Shown here: positions 1 to 6,385 of the stretch, piece by piece | How the letters are laid out: each line of letters begins with the position of its first letter | Position numbering within the stretch: the first letter of the stretch is position 1 | NCBI GenBank assembly: GCA_002404215.1 | Contig: DHJG01000098.1 | Coordinates: forward strand, 3,784 to 11,673 | DNA length: 7,890 bases | Direction of reading: 5' to 3' | Source of the DNA: Desulfosporosinus sp. UBA4726 | Lineage (GTDB): Bacteria; Bacillota; Desulfitobacteriia; Desulfitobacteriales; Desulfitobacteriaceae | Notes under the pieces: generated by a model | Seen by the model: the letters and a program-made list of their open reading frames with translations, nothing else | The model's database searches: none | What the model was told of the DNA's origin: nothing | Program-made: the position numbers and the translations under genes

Positions 1-473
1 GATACGGCCCGCGCAATACCAAAATCCGTGACCTTAGCGTGCCCTTCCGCCGTCACTAATATATTGTGAGGTTTAATATCCCTATGAATAATATGGTGCT
101 CGTGAGCATTTTGAATAGCCCCTGTGATTTGCCGAGCAAGGTTTATAGTTTGATCCGTGGACAGTGGAGCAAATTCTCGAATGATCTCTTTGAGATTGCG
201 ACCTTCCACGTATTCCATAACAATATACTCGGTATCCTCTTCTTTACCCACATCATAAACTGAGACGATGTTGGGATGGGACAAACTCGCTGCTGACTGG
301 GCTTCCCTTCGGAAACGGCGAATAAAGTCTTCATCTGTGACAAACTGCTCCCGGAGCACCTTGATCGTCACTACACGATTAAGTAGAAGATCCTTAGCCT
401 TATAAACAATTGCCATACCGCCAGCACCGATTCGCTCCAAGACCTCATATCGTCCCCCGAAGATTTTACTCAC
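1..473 (-). CDS. prkC: Hanks-type Ser/Thr protein kinase, N-terminal part (PrkC/PknB type; 3' end outside window)
   Basis: The 157 visible codons encode the kinase N-lobe and the start of the C-lobe of a eukaryotic-like kinase. Seen are the glycine-rich loop GAGGMAIVYKA at 16-26, the ATP-anchoring K38 in VTIK, the helix-C glutamate E57, the hinge MEYVEG at 86-91, the catalytic loop HRDIKPHN with D132, and the Mg-binding DFG with D150. The activation loop, membrane segment and any PASTA repeats lie beyond base 1, so calling it PrkC rests on the fold and on the adjacent PP2C gene. Such kinases sense muropeptides or lipid II and phosphorylate cell-wall and translation proteins. The start is GTG at 473: AGGTGA lies 6 bases before it and an in-frame TGA sits just upstream. 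It shares one base with the PBP stop (TAGTG). A small reading frame without an ATG start explains why it is easily missed. Confidence 0.95.
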   Translation of the reverse strand, partial: MSKIFGGRYEVLERIGAGGMAIVYKAKDLLLNRVVTIKVLREQFVTDEDFIRRFRREAQSAASLSHPNIVSVYDVGKEEDTEYIVMEYVEGRNLKEIIREFAPLSTDQTINLARQITGAIQNAHEHHIIHRDIKPHNILVTAEGHAKVTDFGIARAV

Positions 474-1888
474 TATTTTTCACCTACTTTCTGGCTCAAT
501 GCTGCTTGCATAATTTGTCGTGCGATTGGAGCGGCCGCCCCTCCGCCTGTTCCTCCATTTTCCACCATAACAGCTACCGCAATCCGTGGCGCCTCAGCCG
601 GCGCAAAGGCAATATACCAACCATGCGTTGGGACATCTCCCCCCGGCTCTGCTGAACCAGTTTTGCCCGCAACCTGAACATCGGTCAACGCCCCTGGCGC
701 AGCCGTTCCGTCGTTCACCGCTGTTACCATTGCACTCGTAATTTTATCCGCTTCCTCTTTAGAAAGCGCGGTCAGCCAAGATTTCGGTTTTTGCTCAAAT
801 ATAACCGCTTGAGAGGGGTCTAGGACACGTTCAACAAGATGTGGGGTCATAATAACCCCCTTGTTTGCGATACCAGCTGTGATCAACGCCATATGAAATG
901 GTGTGACTAGAACCTCTCCTTGACCGAAAGCGCTGGCAGCGAGGAGATTTGTCGTCAGCTTCGAAGGAAGTTTCTCTGCTTTAGTAATTGAGCTTGTTGG
1001 GACATCAAGTTCGAAAGGAATCTCTTGCCCAAAGCCGAAGCCTTTGACCGCAGAAAGGAAATTCTTATCCCCCGCCTGTACCCCGAATGTCGCAAAGTAT
1101 GCGTTACAGGAATTGGCCAAAGCCATATTATAATTCACCCAACCAAATGCCTTGCCGTTTTGTTCGTTAATGGTTTGTCCATTAATGATCGCCGATCCTG
1201 TACTATTATACAGATCAGTGGTATTTATCCCACTTCGGAATAAGGCTGCAGAGGTGACCACCTTCATGACCGATCCTGGAGGGAAGAGAGAAAAGGCACG
1301 ATTTTCAAGCGGTCTTTCCTGTTTGTGACTAATGATATCATTCCAGTTCTGGTCGAGGTTAGTAGGATCATAACTAGGTTGGCTCACCAAGGCCAACACT
1401 TCTCCGGTCCGAGGATCAATAGCCACAGCTGCCCCCATTTTTCCTTTAAGTGCATTATAAGCAATGCTCTGTAATCGCGAATCCAAGGTAAGCACAACGT
1501 CATCCCCTTGGCGGGGAAGTGCGAAGAGCTGTTGAACTGCCTGCGCGGGAGTTGTATTCTTAATTCCCAGTAACCAATCTGCAGTGCTTCCTTCGAGACC
1601 ATGGGCGCCAAGTTTTACGGTCGAATAACCAAGTAGCGGCTCAAATAATTCGCCTTTCGGATAAACGCGAACATTTTTTCCTTTTGAAGTTTGAGTTTGT
1701 GCAATAATTTCGCCGTTCCGATCGAAGATCCCTCCCCGAGTCACACGACTTTCCATAAGAATCAAACGACGATTTGCAGGATTTTCTAGCAAAGTATCCG
1801 CCTTAACAACCTGCCAATAAACCAAGCCAAGACTCAAAACAAAAAAGCTAAAAGCCATGCCAATTGCTACTCGACGCACCCCTCGCAT
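473..1888 (-). CDS. pbpA: Class B penicillin-binding protein (PbpA-like peptidoglycan transpeptidase)
   Basis: This 471-residue D,D-transpeptidase cross-links peptidoglycan outside the cell and is a beta-lactam target. A single N-terminal membrane anchor (about residues 8-27) is followed by the dimerisation-type motif RGGIFDRNGE at 51-60 and a short stalk. The transpeptidase domain covers about 130-465 and has all three active-site motifs: S206-V-M-K209 (nucleophile and base), S260-C-N262 and K409-T-G411. There is no PASTA domain and no glycosyltransferase domain. Length and layout resemble PbpA of Mycobacterium (about 490 residues), an elongation/division PBP encoded next to PknA/PknB. Class B PBPs normally work with a SEDS polymerase, yet no rodA/ftsW lies beside it here. 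The ATG overlaps the phosphatase stop by one base, with only a weak GGAG 11 bases upstream, so translational coupling is likely. Its TAG overlaps the kinase GTG start. Confidence 0.95.
   Translation of the reverse strand: MRGVRRVAIGMAFSFFVLSLGLVYWQVVKADTLLENPANRRLILMESRVTRGGIFDRNGEIIAQTQTSKGKNVRVYPKGELFEPLLGYSTVKLGAHGLEGSTADWLLGIKNTTPAQAVQQLFALPRQGDDVVLTLDSRLQSIAYNALKGKMGAAVAIDPRTGEVLALVSQPSYDPTNLDQNWNDIISHKQERPLENRAFSLFPPGSVMKVVTSAALFRSGINTTDLYNSTGSAIINGQTINEQNGKAFGWVNYNMALANSCNAYFATFGVQAGDKNFLSAVKGFGFGQEIPFELDVPTSSITKAEKLPSKLTTNLLAASAFGQGEVLVTPFHMALITAGIANKGVIMTPHLVERVLDPSQAVIFEQKPKSWLTALSKEEADKITSAMVTAVNDGTAAPGALTDVQVAGKTGSAEPGGDVPTHGWYIAFAPAEAPRIAVAVMVENGGTGGGAAAPIARQIMQAALSQKVGEK
480..485 (-). 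promoter_or_regulatory. Ribosome binding site supporting the kinase GTG start
   Basis: AGGTGA lies 6 bases before the GTG at 473, within the last codons of the PBP gene. The next in-frame codons upstream run into a TGA, so this GTG is the first usable start. Confidence 0.75.
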
Positions 1889-2616
1889 TATGTTTCATAC
1901 TCCATTATACAACACAAGGCTGTGAAATTATCCGGCGCCCCCCGTTGTAGTGTAAGCTGTCGTAATTTCTCAAATTTGTCTTCCCAGCAAGCTTGTGTGA
2001 GGAATTCTTCGGCTATTTCCTGATCGCTAATCAAATTGGAAAAGCCGTCAGTACACAAAAGGAAAACATCCCCGATTTGTAGACTTATACTCCGGCAATC
2101 CAGTTCAATTTCTGGGTCTGCTCCCACTGCTCGCATCAGCACGTGCCGCTGAGGATGATTTTCAGCTTCTTCGAGGGATATCTGTCCTAACCGCACAAGT
2201 TCGCCTACCAACGAGTGATCTGTTGTCAAGGAGGTCAACTCCCCATCGCGCCATAGATAAGCGCGACTATCACCAACGTGAGCAATAACGACCGTCTCGC
2301 TGCGCACCAGCAAAACGGTCAGAGTCGTTCCCATCCCTGCCTTTTCTGGTTCCGTTGTTGAGGATTGATAGACAACCCGGTTCGCTTGAACAAATGCTTC
2401 AGCCAGCCCACGTTCCAAGGCCTGACCTTCAACATTGCCAAGACCCATAACCAATTTTTCTAATTCCTGCAATGCAGTTGAAGAAGCCACTTCTCCCGCG
2501 CGGTGTCCCCCCATCCCATCGGCTACAGCATAAAGCCCTTGCGATGGTAACACCAGAAAAGAATCCTCATTATTTTTACGGATACACCCTTTTTCGCTAA
2601 AGCTTAGTACTCTCAT
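1888..2616 (-). CDS. prpC: PP2C-family Ser/Thr protein phosphatase (PrpC/Stp/PstP type)
   Basis: This 242-residue soluble phosphatase removes phosphate from serine and threonine, using two or more Mn2+/Mg2+ ions, and is the usual counterpart of PrkC/PknB kinases. All PP2C metal-ligand motifs are intact: D18 in NNEDSF, D33-G34 in VADGMGGHRAGE, D190 in CTDG and D229-N230 in APDNFT; GMGTT and HVGDSRAY are also present. Length fits bacterial stand-alone PP2C enzymes such as B. subtilis PrpC (about 254 residues), without the membrane tail of mycobacterial PstP. I chose the ATG at 2616, preceded by GAGGTGG, over a GTG at 2628 that lies within that site. Its start overlaps the FhaB-like stop (ATGA) and its stop overlaps the PBP start (TAATG). 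It is likely made together with the kinase that it opposes. Confidence 0.96.
   Translation of the reverse strand: MRVLSFSEKGCIRKNNEDSFLVLPSQGLYAVADGMGGHRAGEVASSTALQELEKLVMGLGNVEGQALERGLAEAFVQANRVVYQSSTTEPEKAGMGTTLTVLLVRSETVVIAHVGDSRAYLWRDGELTSLTTDHSLVGELVRLGQISLEEAENHPQRHVLMRAVGADPEIELDCRSISLQIGDVFLLCTDGFSNLISDQEIAEEFLTQACWEDKFEKLRQLTLQRGAPDNFTALCCIMEYET
1900..1903 (-). promoter_or_regulatory. Weak ribosome binding site of the PBP gene
   Basis: Only GGAG, 11 bases before the ATG at 1888, is visible upstream of the PBP. With the TAATG overlap this suggests that its translation depends on ribosomes finishing the phosphatase gene. Confidence 0.4.
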
Positions 2617-3050
2617 TCCTTTTGCCACCTCGAGTATTGGAAGGTAATACTTCCAATTTTCACATAGTCCCCAACAACCATTTGAACCGGAGAATGGATT
2701 TGCTCGCCATTGACCCAGGTTCCATTAGTACTTCCTAGATCTTCCACAATGGTCTGTCCCTTTTGCAGCCGAAAAACCGCATGTTCAATGGATGCAAAAT
2801 GATCCGGTAAAACAATATCATTGTGCTTGCCACGTCCCAAACGTAGCCCTTTTCCATCCACCCGAAAAATACTCCCTCTTGAAAGCGCTTCTGCCCCAGT
2901 CAGCACCTCTAACCGTCCATATTCATTATTCGGACGTTGGAAAATTCCCTTCATTTGGAGATCTGCCATAAGTGCCGTAAAAATGCGGAATATGAACAGA
3001 TAGATCAGTGCGACAAACGCTAGCCGTCCAATGACTAATACAAATTGCAT
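2613..3050 (-). CDS. fhaB: FhaB-like membrane-anchored FHA domain protein
   Basis: This is a 145-residue protein with one N-terminal membrane segment (about residues 3-27) and a cytoplasmic FHA domain at about 48-142. The phosphopeptide-binding residues are present: R73 in GRGKHNDI, S87 and H90 in SIEH, and N109 in GSTNG. Architecture and length match actinobacterial FhaB (FipA), a partner of the division and peptidoglycan machinery that is phosphorylated by PknA/PknB kinases. A role as a membrane docking point for phosphorylated cell-wall enzymes is inferred from this. I prefer the ATG at 3050 because GGAGGG lies 4 bases before it; a GTG at 3089 would add 13 residues and has no visible binding site. 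Its stop overlaps the phosphatase ATG by 4 bases (ATGA). The FHA domain resembles that of the preceding gene only at family level, so a recent duplication is unlikely. Confidence 0.88.
   Translation of the reverse strand: MQFVLVIGRLAFVALIYLFIFRIFTALMADLQMKGIFQRPNNEYGRLEVLTGAEALSRGSIFRVDGKGLRLGRGKHNDIVLPDHFASIEHAVFRLQKGQTIVEDLGSTNGTWVNGEQIHSPVQMVVGDYVKIGSITFQYSRWQKE
2625..2631 (-). promoter_or_regulatory. Ribosome binding site deciding the phosphatase start
   Basis: GAGGTGG lies 8 bases before the ATG at 2616, inside the 3' end of the FhaB-like gene. The competing GTG at 2628 is part of this sequence, so the ATG is the better start and yields an ATGA stop-start overlap. Confidence 0.65.
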
Positions 3051-3054
3051 ACAA

Positions 3055-3060
3055 CCCTCC
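3055..3060 (-). promoter_or_regulatory. Ribosome binding site deciding the FhaB-like start
   Basis: GGAGGG lies 4 bases before the ATG at 3050. It supports that ATG over the in-frame GTG at 3089, whose added residues would be encoded across this site. Confidence 0.7.
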
Positions 3061-3106
3061 ACGTCGATAATTAGAGGTTGGAAACCCACAAACCATTCAG
3101 TTTAGT

Positions 3107-3901
3107 TCAGACCAGAGGTGATTTTTGAATCACCAGTATACTTTGCCCGATTTGAATACGGTCCCCAGGAACAGCCTTCAAATGTGTAATTCTTTGACCA
3201 TTAACAAACGAACCATTGGTACTTCCCAAATCATCCAACCACCAACCATTCTCCCCAGGCGCAATCTTCAGATGCCGGCGCGAAACCTCGGGGTCCTGTA
3301 GGACCAGCTCACATTGCCCATGTCGACCAATGAAAACCTCTGCATCTTGCAGTGAAAACGACTGACCTTTGTCCGGTCCTTCTATAATTTCGAGAAAGTA
3401 ATGAGAATTCCTTCCTTTCACTTCCTCAACCGGTAAGTTTGCCTTAATACTTTCTCGAAAGATAGTTGTATTTTCGCGCCAATCAGATTCACGAACGTTG
3501 TCATTATCTTCTTCGTCTCCCCAGTCTACATCAATAGAGTCATCAAAATCAACTTCAACAACCATTACCCTGGGGCTCACAGTCTCATCGGCATGCAATT
3601 CAATGGCTGGTTTCGTTAAAAACGTATATCCGTTCCGCTCAGCTTCCGCAACTAAATACTTCGAAAGTTCAATCAGAAACACATCTCCAAAACTAGCCAA
3701 TGGTCCCCAATCACTAGAATGAAGGTAAACCCGATAGATATTCGGTACGTAGACCTGTGAAATGCTGACCTGCTTATTTTTAAGCATCGCCTTCACAAGT
3801 TCTTTAGCAATTTCCACCGGTTGAAGGCGGGCACCACCTTTTTTGAAAGCCCCAGTAAATAGAAATTCGGCCATCCCTTCAAATCGGGCCAATAGGCTCA
3901 T
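3107..3901 (-). CDS. fhaA: FhaA-like protein: DUF3662 domain plus C-terminal FHA domain
   Basis: This 264-residue protein has no signal peptide or membrane segment. Residues about 1-115 match the DUF3662 domain found at the N-terminus of actinobacterial FhaA (LQPVEIAKELVKAM at 27-40). Residues 118-140 form a very acidic linker, followed by N-T-T-I-F-R at 144-149. An FHA domain covers about 169-264, with the phosphothreonine-reading residues R193, S207 and H210 (SRRH) and N229 (GSTNG). FHA domains bind phosphothreonine peptides; FhaA of Mycobacterium binds phosphorylated cell-wall proteins and is a kinase substrate. A similar adaptor role here, reading marks of the kinase at the end of the operon, is inference. 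The start is set by GGAGGGTGA 6 bases before the ATG, inside the rlmN end; the genes overlap by one base. The FhaB-like gene follows after 56 bases. Confidence 0.9.
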   Translation of the reverse strand: MSLLARFEGMAEFLFTGAFKKGGARLQPVEIAKELVKAMLKNKQVSISQVYVPNIYRVYLHSSDWGPLASFGDVFLIELSKYLVAEAERNGYTFLTKPAIELHADETVSPRVMVVEVDFDDSIDVDWGDEEDNDNVRESDWRENTTIFRESIKANLPVEEVKGRNSHYFLEIIEGPDKGQSFSLQDAEVFIGRHGQCELVLQDPEVSRRHLKIAPGENGWWLDDLGSTNGSFVNGQRITHLKAVPGDRIQIGQSILVIQKSPLV

Positions 3902-4962
3902 TATAACTCACCCTCCCACTGTCGACGAAGTTGACCGCAAGCTGCGTCAATATCCATCCCCCGTTCCTCCCGTGAAGAAACAGAAATTCCGGCATCTTCC
4001 AATACCTGAGCAAACTTTCTCATGAGTTCTGAACTGGGGCGTTCCATTCCAGTTCCTGCCACAGGATTAACCGGTATTAAATTGACATGTCCAAACTGTC
4101 CTTTTAATAATCCGGCAATGGCCTCAGCATCCTCTCGTCTTGAGTTCTCCGAGGTCAAGGCGACCTCAAAGGTGATACGACGATGCGTGATTTGTGTATA
4201 CTCTTGGCACGCCTCCATAAGTTGCTTCAGCGGATAACGACGGTTCATTGGAATCAAATCATTTCTCACATCATCCCGTGCTGCATGAAGAGATATGGCA
4301 AGGCCTACCTGCGGGTTATCTTTAGCCAATTGAATAATCTGAGGCACGACCCCACAAGTCGAAATCGTCATCCTCCGCATGCCAATATTTAGACCCTGTC
4401 CATGATTCAAAAGTAGGATCGCCTGAAGAACCCGATCATAATTCAGAAGGGGTTCCCCCATACCCATAAAGACAATGTTAGTCACCTGGAAATCAGGATC
4501 TTCTTGACGGACATAATGGGTAATATCTAAAACTTGACCTACAATCTCACCAACACTTAGATTCCGCCTCAACCCTTCCAATCCAGTAGCACAAAATGAG
4601 CAGCCCACCGCACACCCCACTTGAGTAGAAACACAAACCGTATGCCGATCTCTTGACCTCGTCCGCGCATAATCCATCAAAACACACTCAATCATTTCAC
4701 CATCTTCAAGTCGGAATAAATACTTACGCGTGCCATCTTCTGACCGTTGTTCGCGCACACGTTCCAAAGGATACAGATGAAAGTGGGAACTTAACGTTTG
4801 CCGGTCACCCTTCCCTATGTTTTTCATTTCATCCCAGCTACGCACTGCTTTTTGTTGCACCCATTGGAATAATTGGATCGCCCTAAACCGCTTTAAGCCC
4901 ATCTCTCGACAGATCTCAACCAGTTCATCTTCGGAACAACCACGTAATTCAATACTTTCCAT
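3901..4962 (-). CDS. rlmN: Dual-specificity 23S rRNA/tRNA adenine-C2 methyltransferase RlmN
   Basis: RlmN is a radical SAM enzyme that methylates C2 of A2503 in 23S rRNA and of A37 in some tRNAs, by way of a methylated cysteine. The 353-residue protein has the usual family length. The [4Fe-4S]-binding CxxxCxxC motif is C117, C121 and C124 (GCAVGCSFC). C110 matches the resolving cysteine and C342 (DIDAACGQL) the methyl-carrying cysteine, C118 and C355 in the E. coli enzyme. GMGEP at 167-171 is the SAM-amino-group motif. It follows rsmB after 58 bases. Its own ribosome binding site is weak: GGGTGA lies 12 bases before the ATG. The stop TAA overlaps the ATG of the next gene by one base (TAATG). 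RlmN lacks the features of Cfr resistance enzymes that I would expect, and its place beside rsmB supports the housekeeping enzyme. Confidence 0.97.
   Translation of the reverse strand: MESIELRGCSEDELVEICREMGLKRFRAIQLFQWVQQKAVRSWDEMKNIGKGDRQTLSSHFHLYPLERVREQRSEDGTRKYLFRLEDGEMIECVLMDYARTRSRDRHTVCVSTQVGCAVGCSFCATGLEGLRRNLSVGEIVGQVLDITHYVRQEDPDFQVTNIVFMGMGEPLLNYDRVLQAILLLNHGQGLNIGMRRMTISTCGVVPQIIQLAKDNPQVGLAISLHAARDDVRNDLIPMNRRYPLKQLMEACQEYTQITHRRITFEVALTSENSRREDAEAIAGLLKGQFGHVNLIPVNPVAGTGMERPSSELMRKFAQVLEDAGISVSSREERGMDIDAACGQLRRQWEGEL
3908..3916 (-). promoter_or_regulatory. Ribosome binding site of the FhaA-like gene inside rlmN
   Basis: GGAGGGTGA, a near-complete match to the 16S rRNA tail, lies in the last codons of rlmN, 6 bases before the ATG at 3901. 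The signalling half of the operon therefore has a strong translation start of its own in addition to the TAATG coupling. Confidence 0.8.
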
Positions 4963-4974
4963 AATATTTATTAT

Positions 4975-4980
4975 TCACCC
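4975..4980 (-). promoter_or_regulatory. Weak, distant ribosome binding site of rlmN
   Basis: GGGTGA lies 12 bases before the rlmN ATG, further than the 5-9 bases seen at most starts in the window. No better site fits another start of the frame. A second purine-rich stretch, GAGGAAG, lies further upstream at 4998-5004 and fits a 12-codon reading frame better than rlmN. Confidence 0.45.
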
Positions 4981-5020
4981 AATTCATTCCAGTTAAACTT
5001 CCTCGAAAAGAAAACTCAAA

Positions 5021-6385
5021 TTATACTTTTTGACTGGTGCGCCGGAATTTCGCTAAGAAAAATCCGTCCATCCCATGGCGATGCGGTAAAAGCTGAAGCA
5101 TGCCTTTACTCGCTTGTTGAATATCTCGCGAATCGTCAAGGATAAAAGGCAAGGACTCAACCAGATTGACTGGCTCAAATTCGGGATGTGCGGAGCGAAA
5201 CGTCTTGACCAATTCAAAGTTTTCTTCTGGTTCTATCGTACAGGTCGAGTAGATTAAATCCCCACCGACTTCTACACAAGCAGCTGCCCGTTCCAAAATG
5301 GCTAATTGTAGCTGGGGCAACTCTTTCAAGTCTTGTTCTTCTTTCTGCCAACGCAGATCCGCTCTACGCCGAATAACGCCCAAGCCGGAGCAAGGAGCGT
5401 CGACCAACACGCGTTGTTGCGAGCCAAGTTTTACGCCAGGCAAATCTCGGGCATCACCCAACTGAGTTTGGATTATTGTAACACCCAATCTTTGGGCTAA
5501 CTGGTCAATGAGTTCAAGTTTATGCGTATGGATATCAAAGGCTTGAATCTCGCCCTTATCGTGCATCATCTGAGCCAAATGAGTGGTTTTCCCCCCAGGG
5601 GCACTACAGGCATCCAAGACACGTTGTCCCGGTTTGGGGTCTACCACATGGGCAACCAGTTGGGAGCTTTCATCTTGAACCGTAAAGAGTCCCTCTCGAA
5701 AACTCTCCAGCCGATCTATAGCCCCAAAATGTTGGATCCTCAGACTTTCCGGAATTCGGGTTCCAAGTTCGACGGTAATTCCTTCCTGGATGAGACGATC
5801 CATTAAATCTTCTCGTGAGATCTTTAGCGTATTCGTCCTGATCCAAGTATGCGCAGGCTCATTATTGGCTTGACACAAGGCTTCCGTTTCTTCCATTCCC
5901 CAGCGTTTTAACCAGCGCTGGATCATCCATTCGGGGTGAGAATAGCGCACTGAAAGATAGCGTACTGTTTGGCGTTTCGCATCCGGCCAAGCGAAATCCC
6001 AGGCCTTATTCATAACCTTGCGTAAGACGACATTCACCAACCCCGTAAATTTAGGGTAAGATTTCGCTAATTCTACACTTTCATTAACCGCAACTGCGTC
6101 CGGAACTTTATCCACATAAAGCAATTGAAAAGCACCAATACGCAAAATAGATCGAACTTCATGTGGGAGCGCTGACATCGGTTTCGTTAAATGCAAACGC
6201 AGCGCATAATCCAAGGTTAGTCGGTGTTTAAGCGCACCATTGACTAATAACGTCACAAACTGGCGGTCCCTGGAATCCGTTAACCTACCAATATTTCGCT
6301 GTAGTAAGAGATTGGCATAAGCCCCTTCAACTTCGACCCGTGTCAATATTTGAACGGCAATCCCTCGAGCTGTTTCTTTAATCAT
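5021..6385 (-). CDS. rsmB: 16S rRNA (cytosine-967-C5)-methyltransferase RsmB
   Basis: RsmB (Sun/Fmu) uses S-adenosylmethionine to methylate C967 of 16S rRNA before 30S assembly. From the ATG at 6385 the protein has 454 residues, close to the usual 430-450. Residues about 1-135 form the NusB-like RNA-binding domain. The Rossmann methyltransferase domain covers about 230-450, with the SAM motif DACSAPGGKT at 258-267, motif IV DAPCSG with C332, and motif VI YSTCTIEPEEN with C382, the expected nucleophile. The two conserved cysteines mark an active m5C RNA methyltransferase. The frame is open further to a TTG at 6403, but GGGGGAG sits 5 bases before the ATG and covers that longer reading, so I prefer the ATG. 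The start overlaps the YugP-like gene by 8 bases; rlmN follows after 58 bases. All key residues are intact. Confidence 0.96.
   Translation of the reverse strand: MIKETARGIAVQILTRVEVEGAYANLLLQRNIGRLTDSRDRQFVTLLVNGALKHRLTLDYALRLHLTKPMSALPHEVRSILRIGAFQLLYVDKVPDAVAVNESVELAKSYPKFTGLVNVVLRKVMNKAWDFAWPDAKRQTVRYLSVRYSHPEWMIQRWLKRWGMEETEALCQANNEPAHTWIRTNTLKISREDLMDRLIQEGITVELGTRIPESLRIQHFGAIDRLESFREGLFTVQDESSQLVAHVVDPKPGQRVLDACSAPGGKTTHLAQMMHDKGEIQAFDIHTHKLELIDQLAQRLGVTIIQTQLGDARDLPGVKLGSQQRVLVDAPCSGLGVIRRRADLRWQKEEQDLKELPQLQLAILERAAACVEVGGDLIYSTCTIEPEENFELVKTFRSAHPEFEPVNLVESLPFILDDSRDIQQASKGMLQLLPHRHGMDGFFLAKFRRTSQKV

Noticed and set aside
143..343. Minus-strand frame of 66 codons inside the kinase region.
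   Set aside because: It is an out-of-frame reading of the kinase, whose GTG-started frame carries all the conserved motifs.
1904..1909. Perfect TATAAT on the minus strand 15 bases before the PBP start, a possible internal promoter.
   Set aside because: It lies inside conserved phosphatase coding sequence and no -35-like hexamer is found 16-18 bases upstream (GATAAT there); it also lacks the extended -10 TGn.
3051..3106. Short inverted GGTT...AACC sequence between the FhaA-like and FhaB-like genes.
   Set aside because: The stem is only four pairs with no run of T after it, so it is neither a terminator nor a clear RNA structure.
2700..3245. Similar stretches around 2715-2750 and 3205-3240 that look like a DNA repeat.
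   Set aside because: Both encode the conserved GSTNG part of FHA domains; the similarity is from the protein family and not a repeat element.
4963..5020. Possible promoter in the rsmB-rlmN gap (TTTAAC, 16 bases, AATAAT).
   Set aside because: The -35 matches only 3 of 6 bases and the -10 would lie so close to the ATG that the transcript would be nearly leaderless; AT-rich sequence explains it.
5522..5806. Plus-strand open frames such as 5522-5806, 4653-4886 and 1025-1243.
   Set aside because: They lie opposite strongly conserved minus-strand genes, show no known motif and have no convincing ribosome binding site.
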